From the NCBI GenBank assembly GCA_025350285.1, contig JANXYE010000478.1, forward strand, positions 1 to 9,918: a stretch of DNA of 9,918 nucleotides, given 5' to 3'. Made by a program: the position numbers and the translations under genes. The DNA comes from Chloroflexota bacterium (GTDB lineage Bacteria > Chloroflexota > Dehalococcoidia > Tepidiformales > Tepidiformaceae). The notes beneath the pieces are model-generated. The model searched no databases. It worked only from the letters and a program-made list of their open reading frames with translations, and was not told the DNA's origin. This document shows positions 1 through 7,144 of the stretch, piece by piece. The stretch's first letter is position 1. The number at the start of each line of letters is the position of its first letter.

Positions 1-136
1 CTTCGTTCGCTGGTGGGCCGCGATACCGAATGCCACGGAGAGACACCCCGGCCGTATTCGGCCCTGCCTATCCTCGCCAAGCGGGGCCGCGCCCAGGTGG
101 AGCGCGGGTGGCAGCCGCGTTGCGGGTGAGGACCGC

Positions 137-1015
137 TCAGACTCGAGGCGCGACTTCGCGCATAAACGCACGCAGCATCGTCAGCAGTTCGGACACCGAG
201 CGTGCGGGCAGCGAAAGCATCAGTTCATCCAGCCCAGCCGCGGCATAGGAGCGTACGTCGGCGGCCTGCTCCGCCGATGTCCCCGAAAGCGGCCAGGCGC
301 CGCCCTGCGGACGCGTCCGCCCGCCCGGCATGTGGCGCAGGCAGACCGGCCCCGGCTGCTTGCCGAACCTGGCGCACTGCGTCCGGTAGTCCGCCATGTG
401 CTCGGCGAACTCCGCCGGTGCGAGGTTGATTGGATGCCAGCCGTCGCCGAGTTCCGCCGCCCGCCGGATGCTCGCCTTCCCATTTCCGCCCACCCAGATG
501 GGGATCGTGCCCCGCCGGTTCGGCGCCGCCTTGGGGAACATGCGCATGTTCGTGTAGCGCTTAAACTGGCCGCTGAAGCTCGATGTATCGGTCTCCCAGA
601 GATTCCGGTAGACCCGTAGATACTCATCCGTGCGCGGGCCACGTTCGGCGAACGGCACGCTCAACGCCTCGAACTCCTGCTCCAACCAGCCGGCCCCAAC
701 GCCGACCACGAGCCGGCCGCTGCTCAGATAGTCCACCGTACTCAGGAACTTGGCCGTGAACACCGGGTCGCGGTAGGGGACGATGAGCACGCTCAGGCCC
801 AGCGTGATGTGGCTTGTCTCGGATGCCAGGAAGGCGAGCGTGGCGAGGGGCTCGTCCATCACCTCCGGGATGTACCCGGAGCCCTCGGGCACGATGATAT
901 GGTCGCTCACCCAGAGCGAATCGAAGCCCAGGTCTTCAACGGCCCGCGCCATCGCGCGAATCGCGTCAGGCGTGGCGAACGTGTTGGCGTGGGGAATAGC
1001 GACTCCGTAGCGCAC
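137..1015 (-). CDS. LLM class F420-dependent oxidoreductase (luciferase-like, Rv2161c-type)
   Basis: Predicted TIM-barrel oxidoreductase of the bacterial luciferase-like family, which uses FMN or coenzyme F420H2; the substrate cannot be read from sequence. The N-terminus RYGVAIPHANTFA, followed by DSLWVSDHIIVP and later SSGRLVVGVGAGWLEQEF and IPIWVGGNG, is typical of the F420 Rv2161c-like subgroup. Length is about 292 aa, normal for the family, and the fold appears complete. I chose the GTG at 1015 because GGAGG lies 7 nt upstream and the protein then begins at the usual family N-terminus. An ATG at 1048 would add 11 residues of no family similarity and has no ribosome site. It lies downstream of the PilZ gene on the same strand, so the two may be co-transcribed. 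High confidence in family, low in specific function. Confidence 0.9.
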   Translation of the reverse strand: MRYGVAIPHANTFATPDAIRAMARAVEDLGFDSLWVSDHIIVPEGSGYIPEVMDEPLATLAFLASETSHITLGLSVLIVPYRDPVFTAKFLSTVDYLSSGRLVVGVGAGWLEQEFEALSVPFAERGPRTDEYLRVYRNLWETDTSSFSGQFKRYTNMRMFPKAAPNRRGTIPIWVGGNGKASIRRAAELGDGWHPINLAPAEFAEHMADYRTQCARFGKQPGPVCLRHMPGGRTRPQGGAWPLSGTSAEQAADVRSYAAAGLDELMLSLPARSVSELLTMLRAFMREVAPRV

Positions 1016-1022
1016 AGGGCGG

Positions 1023-1027
1023 CCTCC
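1023..1027 (-). promoter_or_regulatory. Shine-Dalgarno GGAGG deciding the GTG start of the LLM oxidoreductase
   Basis: A perfect GGAGG on the minus strand lies 7 nt before GTG at 1015-1013. It falls inside the reading frame of the longer ATG version (1048) and so argues for the internal GTG start. Confidence 0.6.
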
Positions 1028-1085
1028 AGCTGCGGTTTTCGCCACCATACAGCCGCGGGCCGGGCCACGCTGGTACTCCCTCGGG

Positions 1086-1511
1086 CTATTCGTCGCTGGC
1101 CGGGAATTCGTCCAAACGTTTCAAGGTCCGCCGGCCGGCGCTGGCGAGCCGCCGCTGGTGTGCTTCAAACGAGGGCCGGCACCGTTCCAATAACTCGCGC
1201 AAACCGGCTCGCTCCGGGTCGTCCATAAACGTGAACTCGAGGTGGTAGAGGGTCCCGTCCCATTCCCGTTCCGAGCGAAGCACGCGCGCCGGCAGGCCGG
1301 GATCGGCATCCTCGACGTGGAGCACAACAACGAGGCCGGGGGCCAGTCCATCTTCGGCGGTGTGCACGAGCGCGCCGCCACCCGACAGATCGACCAATGT
1401 AACGTGGACGGCCCCGTCGTTCTCCGCCGGCCGCAAAGACGCCTCGAACCACACCGGGTAGCGACGGTGCTTGCGCCGCTCGTCCAGCGTGCGCGGTCGT
1501 TGCGGATGCAT
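1086..1511 (-). CDS. PilZ domain protein (putative c-di-GMP receptor)
   Basis: Single-domain PilZ protein of 141 aa, cytoplasmic, expected to bind cyclic di-GMP. Both ligand motifs are visible: the RxxxR motif in DERRKHRRYPV (about residues 12-17) and the D-x-S-x-x-G motif in VDLSGGGALV (D41, S43, G46). The rest follows the PilZ beta-barrel and ends in a charged helix (ERAGLRELLERCR). The ATG at 1511 was chosen because sequence further upstream in this frame runs into the antisense of a tRNA gene; there is no clear ribosome site, only a purine run AAGAAG touching the ATG. An adjacent frame just upstream could encode a zinc-ribbon-like segment, reported as a finding. The gene lies 70 nt upstream of the LLM oxidoreductase start on the same strand. 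Its effector partner is unknown; the GT2 enzyme in this window is one speculative candidate. Confidence 0.85.
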   Translation of the reverse strand: MHPQRPRTLDERRKHRRYPVWFEASLRPAENDGAVHVTLVDLSGGGALVHTAEDGLAPGLVVVLHVEDADPGLPARVLRSEREWDGTLYHLEFTFMDDPERAGLRELLERCRPSFEAHQRRLASAGRRTLKRLDEFPASDE

Positions 1512-1592
1512 CTTCTTGGCCCCGGCCGGCGCACTGCCGGCACTTCTCAATAATCGTCGCCCCGCGCTGACCACAACAGGACACGCGCCCGG

Positions 1593-1622
1593 GTGACCGA
1601 AGCACGGCCCCGACCCTACAAT
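1593..1622 (+). promoter_or_regulatory. Sigma70-like promoter of the tRNA-Ser gene
   Basis: A TACAAT -10 box (1617-1622, one mismatch to TATAAT) lies 9 nt before the mature tRNA 5' end at 1632, so transcription would start almost at the tRNA. An 18 nt spacer separates it from GTGACC (1593-1598), which matches four of six bases of the -35 consensus. With only 14 nt between tRNA and miaB, it probably drives miaB too. Confidence 0.6.
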
Positions 1623-1631
1623 GAACTGGCC

Positions 1632-1723
1632 GGAGGGGTCGCATAGTGGCCTAGTGCGGGCGCCTGCTAAGCGCTTACTGGGGGTAACCTCAGTCGAGAG
1701 TTCGAATCTCTCCCCCTCCGCCA
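1632..1723 (+). tRNA. tRNA-Ser(GCU), with encoded CCA
   Basis: The complete cloverleaf can be folded by hand. The acceptor stem GGAGGGG (1632-1638) pairs with CCCCTCC (1713-1719), followed by discriminator G and CCA (1721-1723). The D arm is 1641-1657 with GCA/TGC and GG in the loop. The anticodon arm GGCGC/GCGCT encloses the loop CTGCTAA, giving anticodon GCU (1666-1668). A long variable arm, ACTGGGG-gtaa-CCTCAGT, is characteristic of class II tRNA-Ser. The T arm is GAGAG-TTCGAAT-CTCTC. It decodes AGC and AGU. Position 36 is U, so it is not a substrate of the neighbouring MiaB; t6A37 is expected instead. Confidence 0.97.
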
Positions 1724-1737
1724 CCTGGACTTAGACT

Positions 1738-3030
1738 ATGCCAGACCGCTATTACCTTTGGACCGTCGGCTGCCAGATGAACAAGGCGGACAGCGAAAAG
1801 CTGGCCGCCGGGTTCGACCGCATCGGCATGACCGCGACCGATCGGCCCGAACGCGCCGACATCGTCGTCATTAACACGTGTAGCGTGCGTCAACACGCCG
1901 AGGACCGCGCTTACTCCAAACTCGGCCGCGTCAAGGACCTGAAGAAGGAACGCCCCGGGCTGAAGGTCGCCGTTATGGGCTGCATGGTTGGCCTGAAGAC
2001 GGATGACCTTGAAAAGCGCTTCCCGTTCGTCGATGTTTTCGCCCGCCCGCAGCAGTTCGACGGGATCATGCAGCTCGTCGAAGGTCCTACCGAGGATCTC
2101 GGCGGCGAATTCTGGCCCTCAACCTACGCCATTCCCGAAGGCCCGGCCGCGTATGTGCCCGTCGTCCACGGCTGCAATAAGTTCTGCACCTATTGCATCG
2201 TCCCCTACCGCCGAGGACGCGAGAAAAGTCGGCAGCTCGACGAGATTGTGCGCGAAGTTGCTTACCTCGCCCTCCACGGCGTGCGCGAAGTCACACTCCT
2301 CGGCCAGACCGTGGAAGCGTACGGACACGACCTTGCCGATCAGCCCGACCTTGGTGACCTCATGCGGGCGCTCTCGGAGATAGAACGTCTGAAGCGAATC
2401 CGCTTCCTCACTTCGTACCCGAAGGACATGACACACCGCATCCTGGAAGCGGTGGCGCAGCTACCGAAGGTGATGGAGTCTTTCTCGCTCCCCGTCCAGG
2501 CTGGCAGCGACACCATCCTCGAATCGATGCGCCGCGGCTATACGAAGTCCGAGTATCTCGACAAAATCGCCGAGGTCCGCGACCTCATGCCCCACGCCGG
2601 GATCACGACGGACATCATCGTCGGCTACCCGGGCGAAACCGACGCCCAGTTCGAAGAGACCTGCGCGCTGCTCGAAGATCTGCGGTTCGATAAGGTCCAT
2701 GTCGCCGCCTATTCGCCGCGGCCCGGCACTATCGCCTTCCGCAAGATGGAGGACGACATCCCAGCCGCCGTAAAGGCCGCGCGTCTCCAGCGTGTTGAAG
2801 TGGTTGAAGCGAGCATCTCCCTCGCCATCAACGAGACCTACGTCGGCTCCACGCAAGAGATTCTTGTCGAGGGCGTGCGCGGCGAGCAACCCTTCGGGCG
2901 CACCCGAACCGGCAAGCTTGTGCACCTGGATGCGCCCGCGCGCGTTGGCTCCCTCATCGATGTCCGGATCGACCATGCAGGTCCGTTCTCCCTGCGCGGA
3001 GCCGCCGTCGATTCGCTCGCGCTCGCCTGA
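1738..3030 (+). CDS. miaB: tRNA-2-methylthio-N6-dimethylallyladenosine synthase MiaB
   Basis: Radical SAM methylthiotransferase that adds the 2-methylthio group to i6A37 of tRNAs reading UNN codons. The product is 430 aa, somewhat shorter than the roughly 470 aa of E. coli MiaB but with all domains. The N-terminal MTTase domain carries the three auxiliary-cluster cysteines C12 (TVGCQMN), C48 (INTCSVR) and C82 (VMGCMV). The radical SAM motif CNKFCTYC gives C146, C150 and C153. Downstream are the MiaB-type YSPRPGT motif and a C-terminal TRAM domain for tRNA binding (about 365-425). INTCSVR together with YSPRPGT favours MiaB over RimO or MtaB. It begins 14 nt after the CCA end of the tRNA-Ser and has no recognisable ribosome site, so it is probably read from the tRNA promoter. 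Confidence 0.95.
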   Translation: MPDRYYLWTVGCQMNKADSEKLAAGFDRIGMTATDRPERADIVVINTCSVRQHAEDRAYSKLGRVKDLKKERPGLKVAVMGCMVGLKTDDLEKRFPFVDVFARPQQFDGIMQLVEGPTEDLGGEFWPSTYAIPEGPAAYVPVVHGCNKFCTYCIVPYRRGREKSRQLDEIVREVAYLALHGVREVTLLGQTVEAYGHDLADQPDLGDLMRALSEIERLKRIRFLTSYPKDMTHRILEAVAQLPKVMESFSLPVQAGSDTILESMRRGYTKSEYLDKIAEVRDLMPHAGITTDIIVGYPGETDAQFEETCALLEDLRFDKVHVAAYSPRPGTIAFRKMEDDIPAAVKAARLQRVEVVEASISLAINETYVGSTQEILVEGVRGEQPFGRTRTGKLVHLDAPARVGSLIDVRIDHAGPFSLRGAAVDSLALA

Positions 3031-3108
3031 CACGCCTGCGCCGCCGAGCGGGGTAGCGCTTGGCGCATGACTCATTGCAGTATGCCCGCGTGGTCGCCTC
3101 TCGACCGC

Positions 3109-3113
3109 GGAGG
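3109..3113 (+). promoter_or_regulatory. Shine-Dalgarno GGAGG for a TTG start
   Basis: A perfect GGAGG lies 6 nt before TTG at 3120. It fixes the start of the Gfo/Idh/MocA gene at this rare codon; the encoded protein begins immediately with the Rossmann strand RIRIGLIGAG. Confidence 0.75.
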
Positions 3114-3119
3114 TAACGC

Positions 3120-4142
3120 TTGAGGATTCGAATCGGCCTGATTGGTGCGGGAGCGAACACCCGCGATCGCCATGTGCCCGGCTTCCGAGCCGTAGAAGAC
3201 GTGGAAGTTGTGAGCGTCTGCAACCGCTCACGCGAAAGTTCCGAGGCCGTCGCCCGGGCGCTCGGCATTCCCCGCGTCGCCGCGAGTGTCGATGAATTGC
3301 TGGCCGACGGGGAGCTCGATGCGGTGTGCATCGGCACCTGGCCGTACCGGCACCGAGACTACACGGTCGCCGCCCTGTCGGCGGGCAAACATGTCCTCTG
3401 TGAGGCGCGCATGGCGATGGACGCCACCGAAGCCACCGAAATGCTCGAAGCCTCACGCAGCCGGCCGGACCTCGTCGCCCAGCTCGTGCCCGCGCCCTTC
3501 GACTTCCGCCTCGGCCCGACGATCACGCGGCTCATCCGCGAGGGCGCCCTGGGCGACGTGGTGGAGGCGACCGTCACGGTAGCGAACGGGGCCGGGCTCA
3601 ACCGCGATGCCGCCCTTTCGTGGCGGCACCGCACGGACTATTCGGGACATAACACGATGCTCATGGGCATTTACGCCGAGATCGTCCAGCGTTGGCTTGG
3701 CGACACCCGCCGCGTCTCGGCCAGCGCTCGCGTCGTAGTCGAAAGCCGCATCGACCCGGAGACCGGGGAGCGACGCTCGATAGAGGTCCCTGATTCTCTC
3801 GGGATCCTCGCCGAGATGGCCAGCGGGTCGCGCGTCGCCTACCAGTTCAGTTCCGTCGCCGCCGGGGCGCCGTACAACGGCATCGTCCTGTACGGCACGA
3901 AAGCCACCCTCCGCTGGACGCCCGACGATCGCGCGACCTGGGCGGCTCATGGGCAGCCCTTCGCTGACCTCGAACCCGACTCCGGGAGTGATCGCGGCTG
4001 GCGCGTCGAGTCGGATTTCATCGCCTCCATCCGCGACGGGGCGCCGGTGGAGTTGACGAACTTCGCCGACGGACTGAAGTACATGCGCTTCACCGACGCC
4101 GTCTGGCGAAGCTGGAACGAAGGCGTGCGCGCCGACGTGTGA
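3120..4142 (+). CDS. Gfo/Idh/MocA family oxidoreductase, variant with EAR in place of EKP
   Basis: Predicted NAD(P)-dependent dehydrogenase of the glucose-fructose oxidoreductase / inositol dehydrogenase family, 340 aa, a normal length. The N-terminal Rossmann fold (about 1-120) starts with the dinucleotide loop GLIGAGANTRDRHVPGF. The C-terminal alpha/beta domain (about 125-330) includes the GHNTMLMGIYAEIVQRWLG helix that normally carries substrate-site residues. The motif usually read as EKP is here HVLCEARMA, with E95-A96-R97, so the lysine normally involved in catalysis is absent. It may act on an unusual substrate, use other residues, or be non-catalytic. The start is TTG with a strong ribosome site. 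The gene is 89 nt after miaB on the same strand and its stop lies only 10 nt from that of the convergent GT-C gene. Substrate unknown. Confidence 0.88.
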   Translation: MRIRIGLIGAGANTRDRHVPGFRAVEDVEVVSVCNRSRESSEAVARALGIPRVAASVDELLADGELDAVCIGTWPYRHRDYTVAALSAGKHVLCEARMAMDATEATEMLEASRSRPDLVAQLVPAPFDFRLGPTITRLIREGALGDVVEATVTVANGAGLNRDAALSWRHRTDYSGHNTMLMGIYAEIVQRWLGDTRRVSASARVVVESRIDPETGERRSIEVPDSLGILAEMASGSRVAYQFSSVAAGAPYNGIVLYGTKATLRWTPDDRATWAAHGQPFADLEPDSGSDRGWRVESDFIASIRDGAPVELTNFADGLKYMRFTDAVWRSWNEGVRADV

Positions 4143-4152
4143 CCCGGCTGCT

Positions 4153-5712
4153 TCAGGAGAGTTCGCCGCGTCCCGGCAGCGCGACCCGCACCCCAGCACG
4201 GCCCCGGCTCGGCTTCTGGGCACGTCCAGGCCGGACTGGCGTCTGGGGCCGCCCACGCCGTCGCGCCGCCCGAGAAGCTCTCAAATCCCGCACACCGCCA
4301 TTTCGGTCAATCATCCACACCGTTGCGGCAACGGCGAGCGTCGCCAACCAGAGCAGCGCGATCGACCACTCTTTCGGCGCACCGATGCCCCAATCGTTTT
4401 GGATGTCCAATACCCAGTTGCGTACGAGGATCGGGTAGAGAGCGCCACAACTAAACACCAGCGCCCCGGCCGTCAGCCAGCGGCGGCCAGCGAGAATAGC
4501 GAACGGGAACGCCCAAAGTTGGTACCAGTGCCGTAGAGTCGGCGAGAAGAAAAAGACGAACAAGGCCAGCTGTAGGCCCACGGCGGCCACGATGTCGCGC
4601 GGTTCGCGAAGCGGATGGCGGACCATGATGAGGGCGCTCGTCACGGCAATGCCCATGTAGGCCGCGGCCACGAGCAGCCGGCGGCTGTCCCTGCTTTCGA
4701 TGAACCACTGGTTGATCATCACGTACGGTGTGTTCTCTGTAAGGCCGACCAGCGGGCTCGAACCGCCCCGTCCGAGCAGAACGATAAGCGCGAGGACCCC
4801 CAGCACCACCGTCCCAACCGCCAGCGGGATCCGCCAGCGTGGGAACCAGGCAGCGAGCACGATCGGGGCGGCCAGCCCAAGCGAGAACTTCGAAAGCAGC
4901 GAAAGTACCGCAAGCCCCGCGCCCAACCCTCGGTCGCGCCAGCGCACACTGACGACAAACAGCAACGCCGCCATCGCGAAGGCGACCATCAGCGCGTCGT
5001 TGTGCCCGTCGCCAGCGAATTCCAGGAGGAAAAGCGGGTTCAATCCGACGAGCACGGCCGCCTGTGACGCGTTCCGCCCGATTTTCCGCGCAACGAGGCC
5101 CGTCAAGAACGCAAGGACCACCAGCAGCGCGCCAGAGAGCATCTTTTGCCCAACGACTCCAGCTCGCAGGCTTTCGCCAGCCACCGGGATCGGGAGCCCG
5201 CCGATCACATAAGCAACCGGCCCGTACGTGCTCGGCTGGTCGCGGTACGTCAGCACCTGCTTCGCCACCGGGTCGTTTTGCCTCTGCGGCGCCCCGCTCT
5301 TCGTTGCCGGGTAAACGCCATGGATCCAGAGGGTCCGCACGTCCGCCGCGAAATGGACCGTGTCCGGCGAGGCGATAGGCATTTGCGGAAGCACGCCCAG
5401 CGCGGCCACGACACAGCCGCCGATGGCCAGGGCGAAGCTCCGGTGGAACTCCTTGCGTAACGCGTAGGCGGCGAGCAAATACATCGCCGTGATCAGCACG
5501 AAGAGCAGACAGAACCCCGCGAAGGTGCCCGTCGTCCCATCGATAACCCGCCGGATGCCCGCCACCCGGATTGCCCCGATGTCGATGGTGAAGATGTTCA
5601 CGCGCAGGGAGAGCCCGAGGAGCCAGGAAACGGCCAGCACGAGCGTTGCGACGGCGAAGACAAGCGCAGCCTTTCGCGCCTCGCTGCCCGGGCTACTCTG
5701 AGACTGCCGCAT
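4153..5712 (-). CDS. Multi-pass GT-C glycosyltransferase (GT87 / MptB-like)
   Basis: Integral membrane glycosyltransferase of the GT-C type, 519 aa, expected to transfer a sugar from a polyprenyl-phosphate donor on the outer face of the membrane. About ten or more hydrophobic spans are visible. The first outer loop carries an acidic site, IASPDTVHFAADVRTLW (about 113-129), followed by STYGPVAYVIGGLP. NPLFLLEFAGDGHNDALMV (about 225-243) matches the GHND motif of mannosyltransferases such as MptB. The C-terminus is a basic, proline- and arginine-rich cytoplasmic tail. The ATG at 5712 was chosen because AGGAGG lies 6 nt upstream; longer starts at 5727 or 5766 have no such site. The start overlaps the end of the upstream GT2 gene by 20 nt in another frame, so translation is probably coupled. 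Acceptor and sugar are unknown. Confidence 0.85.
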   Translation of the reverse strand: MRQSQSSPGSEARKAALVFAVATLVLAVSWLLGLSLRVNIFTIDIGAIRVAGIRRVIDGTTGTFAGFCLLFVLITAMYLLAAYALRKEFHRSFALAIGGCVVAALGVLPQMPIASPDTVHFAADVRTLWIHGVYPATKSGAPQRQNDPVAKQVLTYRDQPSTYGPVAYVIGGLPIPVAGESLRAGVVGQKMLSGALLVVLAFLTGLVARKIGRNASQAAVLVGLNPLFLLEFAGDGHNDALMVAFAMAALLFVVSVRWRDRGLGAGLAVLSLLSKFSLGLAAPIVLAAWFPRWRIPLAVGTVVLGVLALIVLLGRGGSSPLVGLTENTPYVMINQWFIESRDSRRLLVAAAYMGIAVTSALIMVRHPLREPRDIVAAVGLQLALFVFFFSPTLRHWYQLWAFPFAILAGRRWLTAGALVFSCGALYPILVRNWVLDIQNDWGIGAPKEWSIALLWLATLAVAATVWMIDRNGGVRDLRASRAARRRGRPQTPVRPGRAQKPSRGRAGVRVALPGRGELS

Positions 5713-6922
5713 CGACTTCCTCCTCATCCACTTCGGCCCGCGGCGTGGGCTCCCATCGCCGGTCACGCGACGTCGCCATCGCCCACGCCCCGATAGGGAA
5801 CCACAGAAGCCCGATGAAACTCTGGCGTAAGGCGATCTTCAGGCCGGCTGCGCTCCGCGGCACCAATCTCGCCAGAAATGCGATGGCGGCTGGGACGATC
5901 CATTCGCTTACCATCCCGGCGGCCACGATCCCAGCCGGCAACGCGAAGGGCAGCCGTAACGCCCATCCCACCGTCGATCCGGTAATGGCGGTGCGCGTGA
6001 TCACGCGAGTCGGGAAGAGCATGTAAATCGCAATGTCCAGAGCACGAACGTCGCCACGCAGCCCGCGCTTGGCCACGGCTGCCCAATCGTGCCGCAAGAC
6101 ACGGTAATGCCCGCGTACCCATCGCGCCCGCTGCCGCACCATCGGCTTCAGCTTCGCCGTCTCTTCCATGCGCACGTGGGCCGAGGAAACGTACGCTACC
6201 CGATACCCCGAAGCGTAGAGGTGCGCCGTCAGCTCCAGGTCCTCCGTGATCGAACGGAGTTCCGGGATCAACTCCCGCGCCAGGTTCGTCCGGAGAAAGA
6301 AGCCGCTCCCACTGATCGTCGTCCCGAGGCCAAGCGACTCGCGCGGACGCCACCAGAACACGTTTCGCGCACGCCGCGAAATGCCATGGCCCTCACCGAT
6401 CCACGTATCGGTGCGCTGGGGGATCGACTCAACCTGGATGGCGTGTTCGGTGCCCACACGCGCCGCCAGAGCCGAAAGAAACCCCCCGGTCACACGGGAG
6501 TCGGCATCGAAGACTCCCACGTAGTCGGTGGCGGAAGACACGTGCTTCAGCCCGGCCGTGATTGCCTGGCTCTTACCCGGCCGGGCCGTGTGCAGAGACA
6601 GGACCGTGAACCCCGAGCGCGCCGCCACCTCGGCCGTACGGTCCGTACAGTTGTGAGCGACCACCACGACCTCGAACAGTTCCCGCGGGTAGCTCTGATT
6701 CGCCAGGTCGTGCAAGAGGCGCCCGACGACTCGCTGTTCGTTGCGAGCGCAAACGATTAAGCCGAAGCGCGGCCGTGCATCCCGGTCCGGCCGGGGTCCT
6801 CGCCTCCGCCAGCGCACCAGATGACCGCACACCGTCACCGCTGATTCGAACAGCGAAACGGCGACGAGGAGGGCCTGGAGGGCGATGAGCAACGTACGGA
6901 TGGCTCGCCCGGCGGTCTTCAT
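5693..6922 (-). CDS. Processive-type family 2 glycosyltransferase (cellulose synthase-like, QxxRW)
   Basis: Membrane-anchored GT-A glycosyltransferase of about 409 aa. An N-terminal transmembrane helix (about 8-35) is followed by the catalytic domain with LIVCARNEQ (nucleotide-sugar binding, about 56-63), FDADS (metal-binding DxD, about 138-142), TED (putative base, about 226-228) and QRARW (QxxRW, about 264-268), and then by C-terminal hydrophobic spans. QxxRW is typical of processive synthases such as cellulose, hyaluronan and poly-GlcNAc synthases, but also occurs in some glycolipid glucosyltransferases. No PilZ domain is fused. ATG 6922 is preferred; an in-frame TTG at 6931 would add three residues. 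No ribosome site is visible for either. A CATAAT box (6936-6931) 8 nt before the ATG hints at a nearly leaderless transcript, but I see no matching -35. It overlaps the downstream GT-C gene, suggesting one envelope-glycan pathway. Confidence 0.88.
   Translation of the reverse strand: MKTAGRAIRTLLIALQALLVAVSLFESAVTVCGHLVRWRRRGPRPDRDARPRFGLIVCARNEQRVVGRLLHDLANQSYPRELFEVVVVAHNCTDRTAEVAARSGFTVLSLHTARPGKSQAITAGLKHVSSATDYVGVFDADSRVTGGFLSALAARVGTEHAIQVESIPQRTDTWIGEGHGISRRARNVFWWRPRESLGLGTTISGSGFFLRTNLARELIPELRSITEDLELTAHLYASGYRVAYVSSAHVRMEETAKLKPMVRQRARWVRGHYRVLRHDWAAVAKRGLRGDVRALDIAIYMLFPTRVITRTAITGSTVGWALRLPFALPAGIVAAGMVSEWIVPAAIAFLARLVPRSAAGLKIALRQSFIGLLWFPIGAWAMATSRDRRWEPTPRAEVDEEEVDAAVSE
5719..5724 (-). 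promoter_or_regulatory. Shine-Dalgarno AGGAGG inside the GT2 gene, deciding the GT-C start
   Basis: AGGAGG on the minus strand lies 6 nt before ATG at 5712-5710. It is embedded in the last codons of the GT2 gene, which there encode an acidic stretch (EVDEEEVDAAVSE), an arrangement typical of translational coupling. Confidence 0.7.
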
Positions 6923-6964
6923 CGCCGCCAATTATGCGGCGGCCCGCCCTTGTGCGCCCTCAGT

Positions 6965-7144
6965 TCACTGAGGGGTCTTCCGTAGCGCCGCCGCCCCGGC
7001 CACCGATGAACGTTCGAAGTCCAGCGTAGTGGTCGCCTGGTACCAGCCGCGGTTTTCTGCGCCGAGCAGGCATTCGGCCGGGACGGAAACGTCGTCGAAG
7101 AAGCCCTCGCTAAAGAAGTGCCCGCCGCTCATGTCGATCACAGG
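6965..7144 (-). pseudogene. Acyl-CoA dehydrogenase fragment (internal part, truncated both ends)
   Basis: About 59 residues, from VIDMSGGHFFSEGFFDDVSV through AECLLGAENRGWYQATTTLD to FERSSVAGAAALRKT, match the middle-domain to C-domain boundary of acyl-CoA dehydrogenases, FAD enzymes of acyl-CoA oxidation. The families normally run about 380-400 aa, so both the N-terminal and middle domains and the C-terminal helical bundle with the catalytic base are missing. Upstream the similarity stops abruptly near 7144. Downstream the frame ends at a TGA (6965-6967) right after the family match, only about 40 nt before the GT2 gene. No start codon or ribosome site fits. Not expected to be functional. 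Confidence 0.75.

Noticed and set aside
1..136. Sequence at the left edge, open in plus frames
   Set aside because: Short open stretches, one ending at a TGA at 127-129, show no family I recognise. It could be the tail of a gene outside the window, but nothing supports that.
1512..1896. Minus-strand open frames containing AEGERFELSTEV and GGGGGEIRTLD
   Set aside because: These peptides are the antisense translation of the tRNA-Ser gene (1632-1723), a well-known annotation artefact. The PilZ gene is therefore started at 1511.
1632..3030. Idea that tRNA-Ser(GCU) is a MiaB substrate, explaining the pairing
   Set aside because: MiaB needs A36 next to A37; the anticodon GCU has U36, so the tRNA should carry t6A rather than ms2i6A.
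3037..3067. Hairpin TGCGCC/GGCGCA after miaB as a terminator
   Set aside because: Only a 6-bp stem with a 19-nt loop and no T-run; not convincing.
2461..3456. A 331-residue minus-strand open frame
   Set aside because: Shadow of miaB and the start of the Gfo/Idh/MocA gene; both plus-strand proteins have clear motifs, while this one is low-complexity Arg/Gly/Ala-rich sequence.
3453..4256. A 267-residue minus-strand open frame
   Set aside because: Antisense to the Gfo/Idh/MocA gene, with no recognisable motif.
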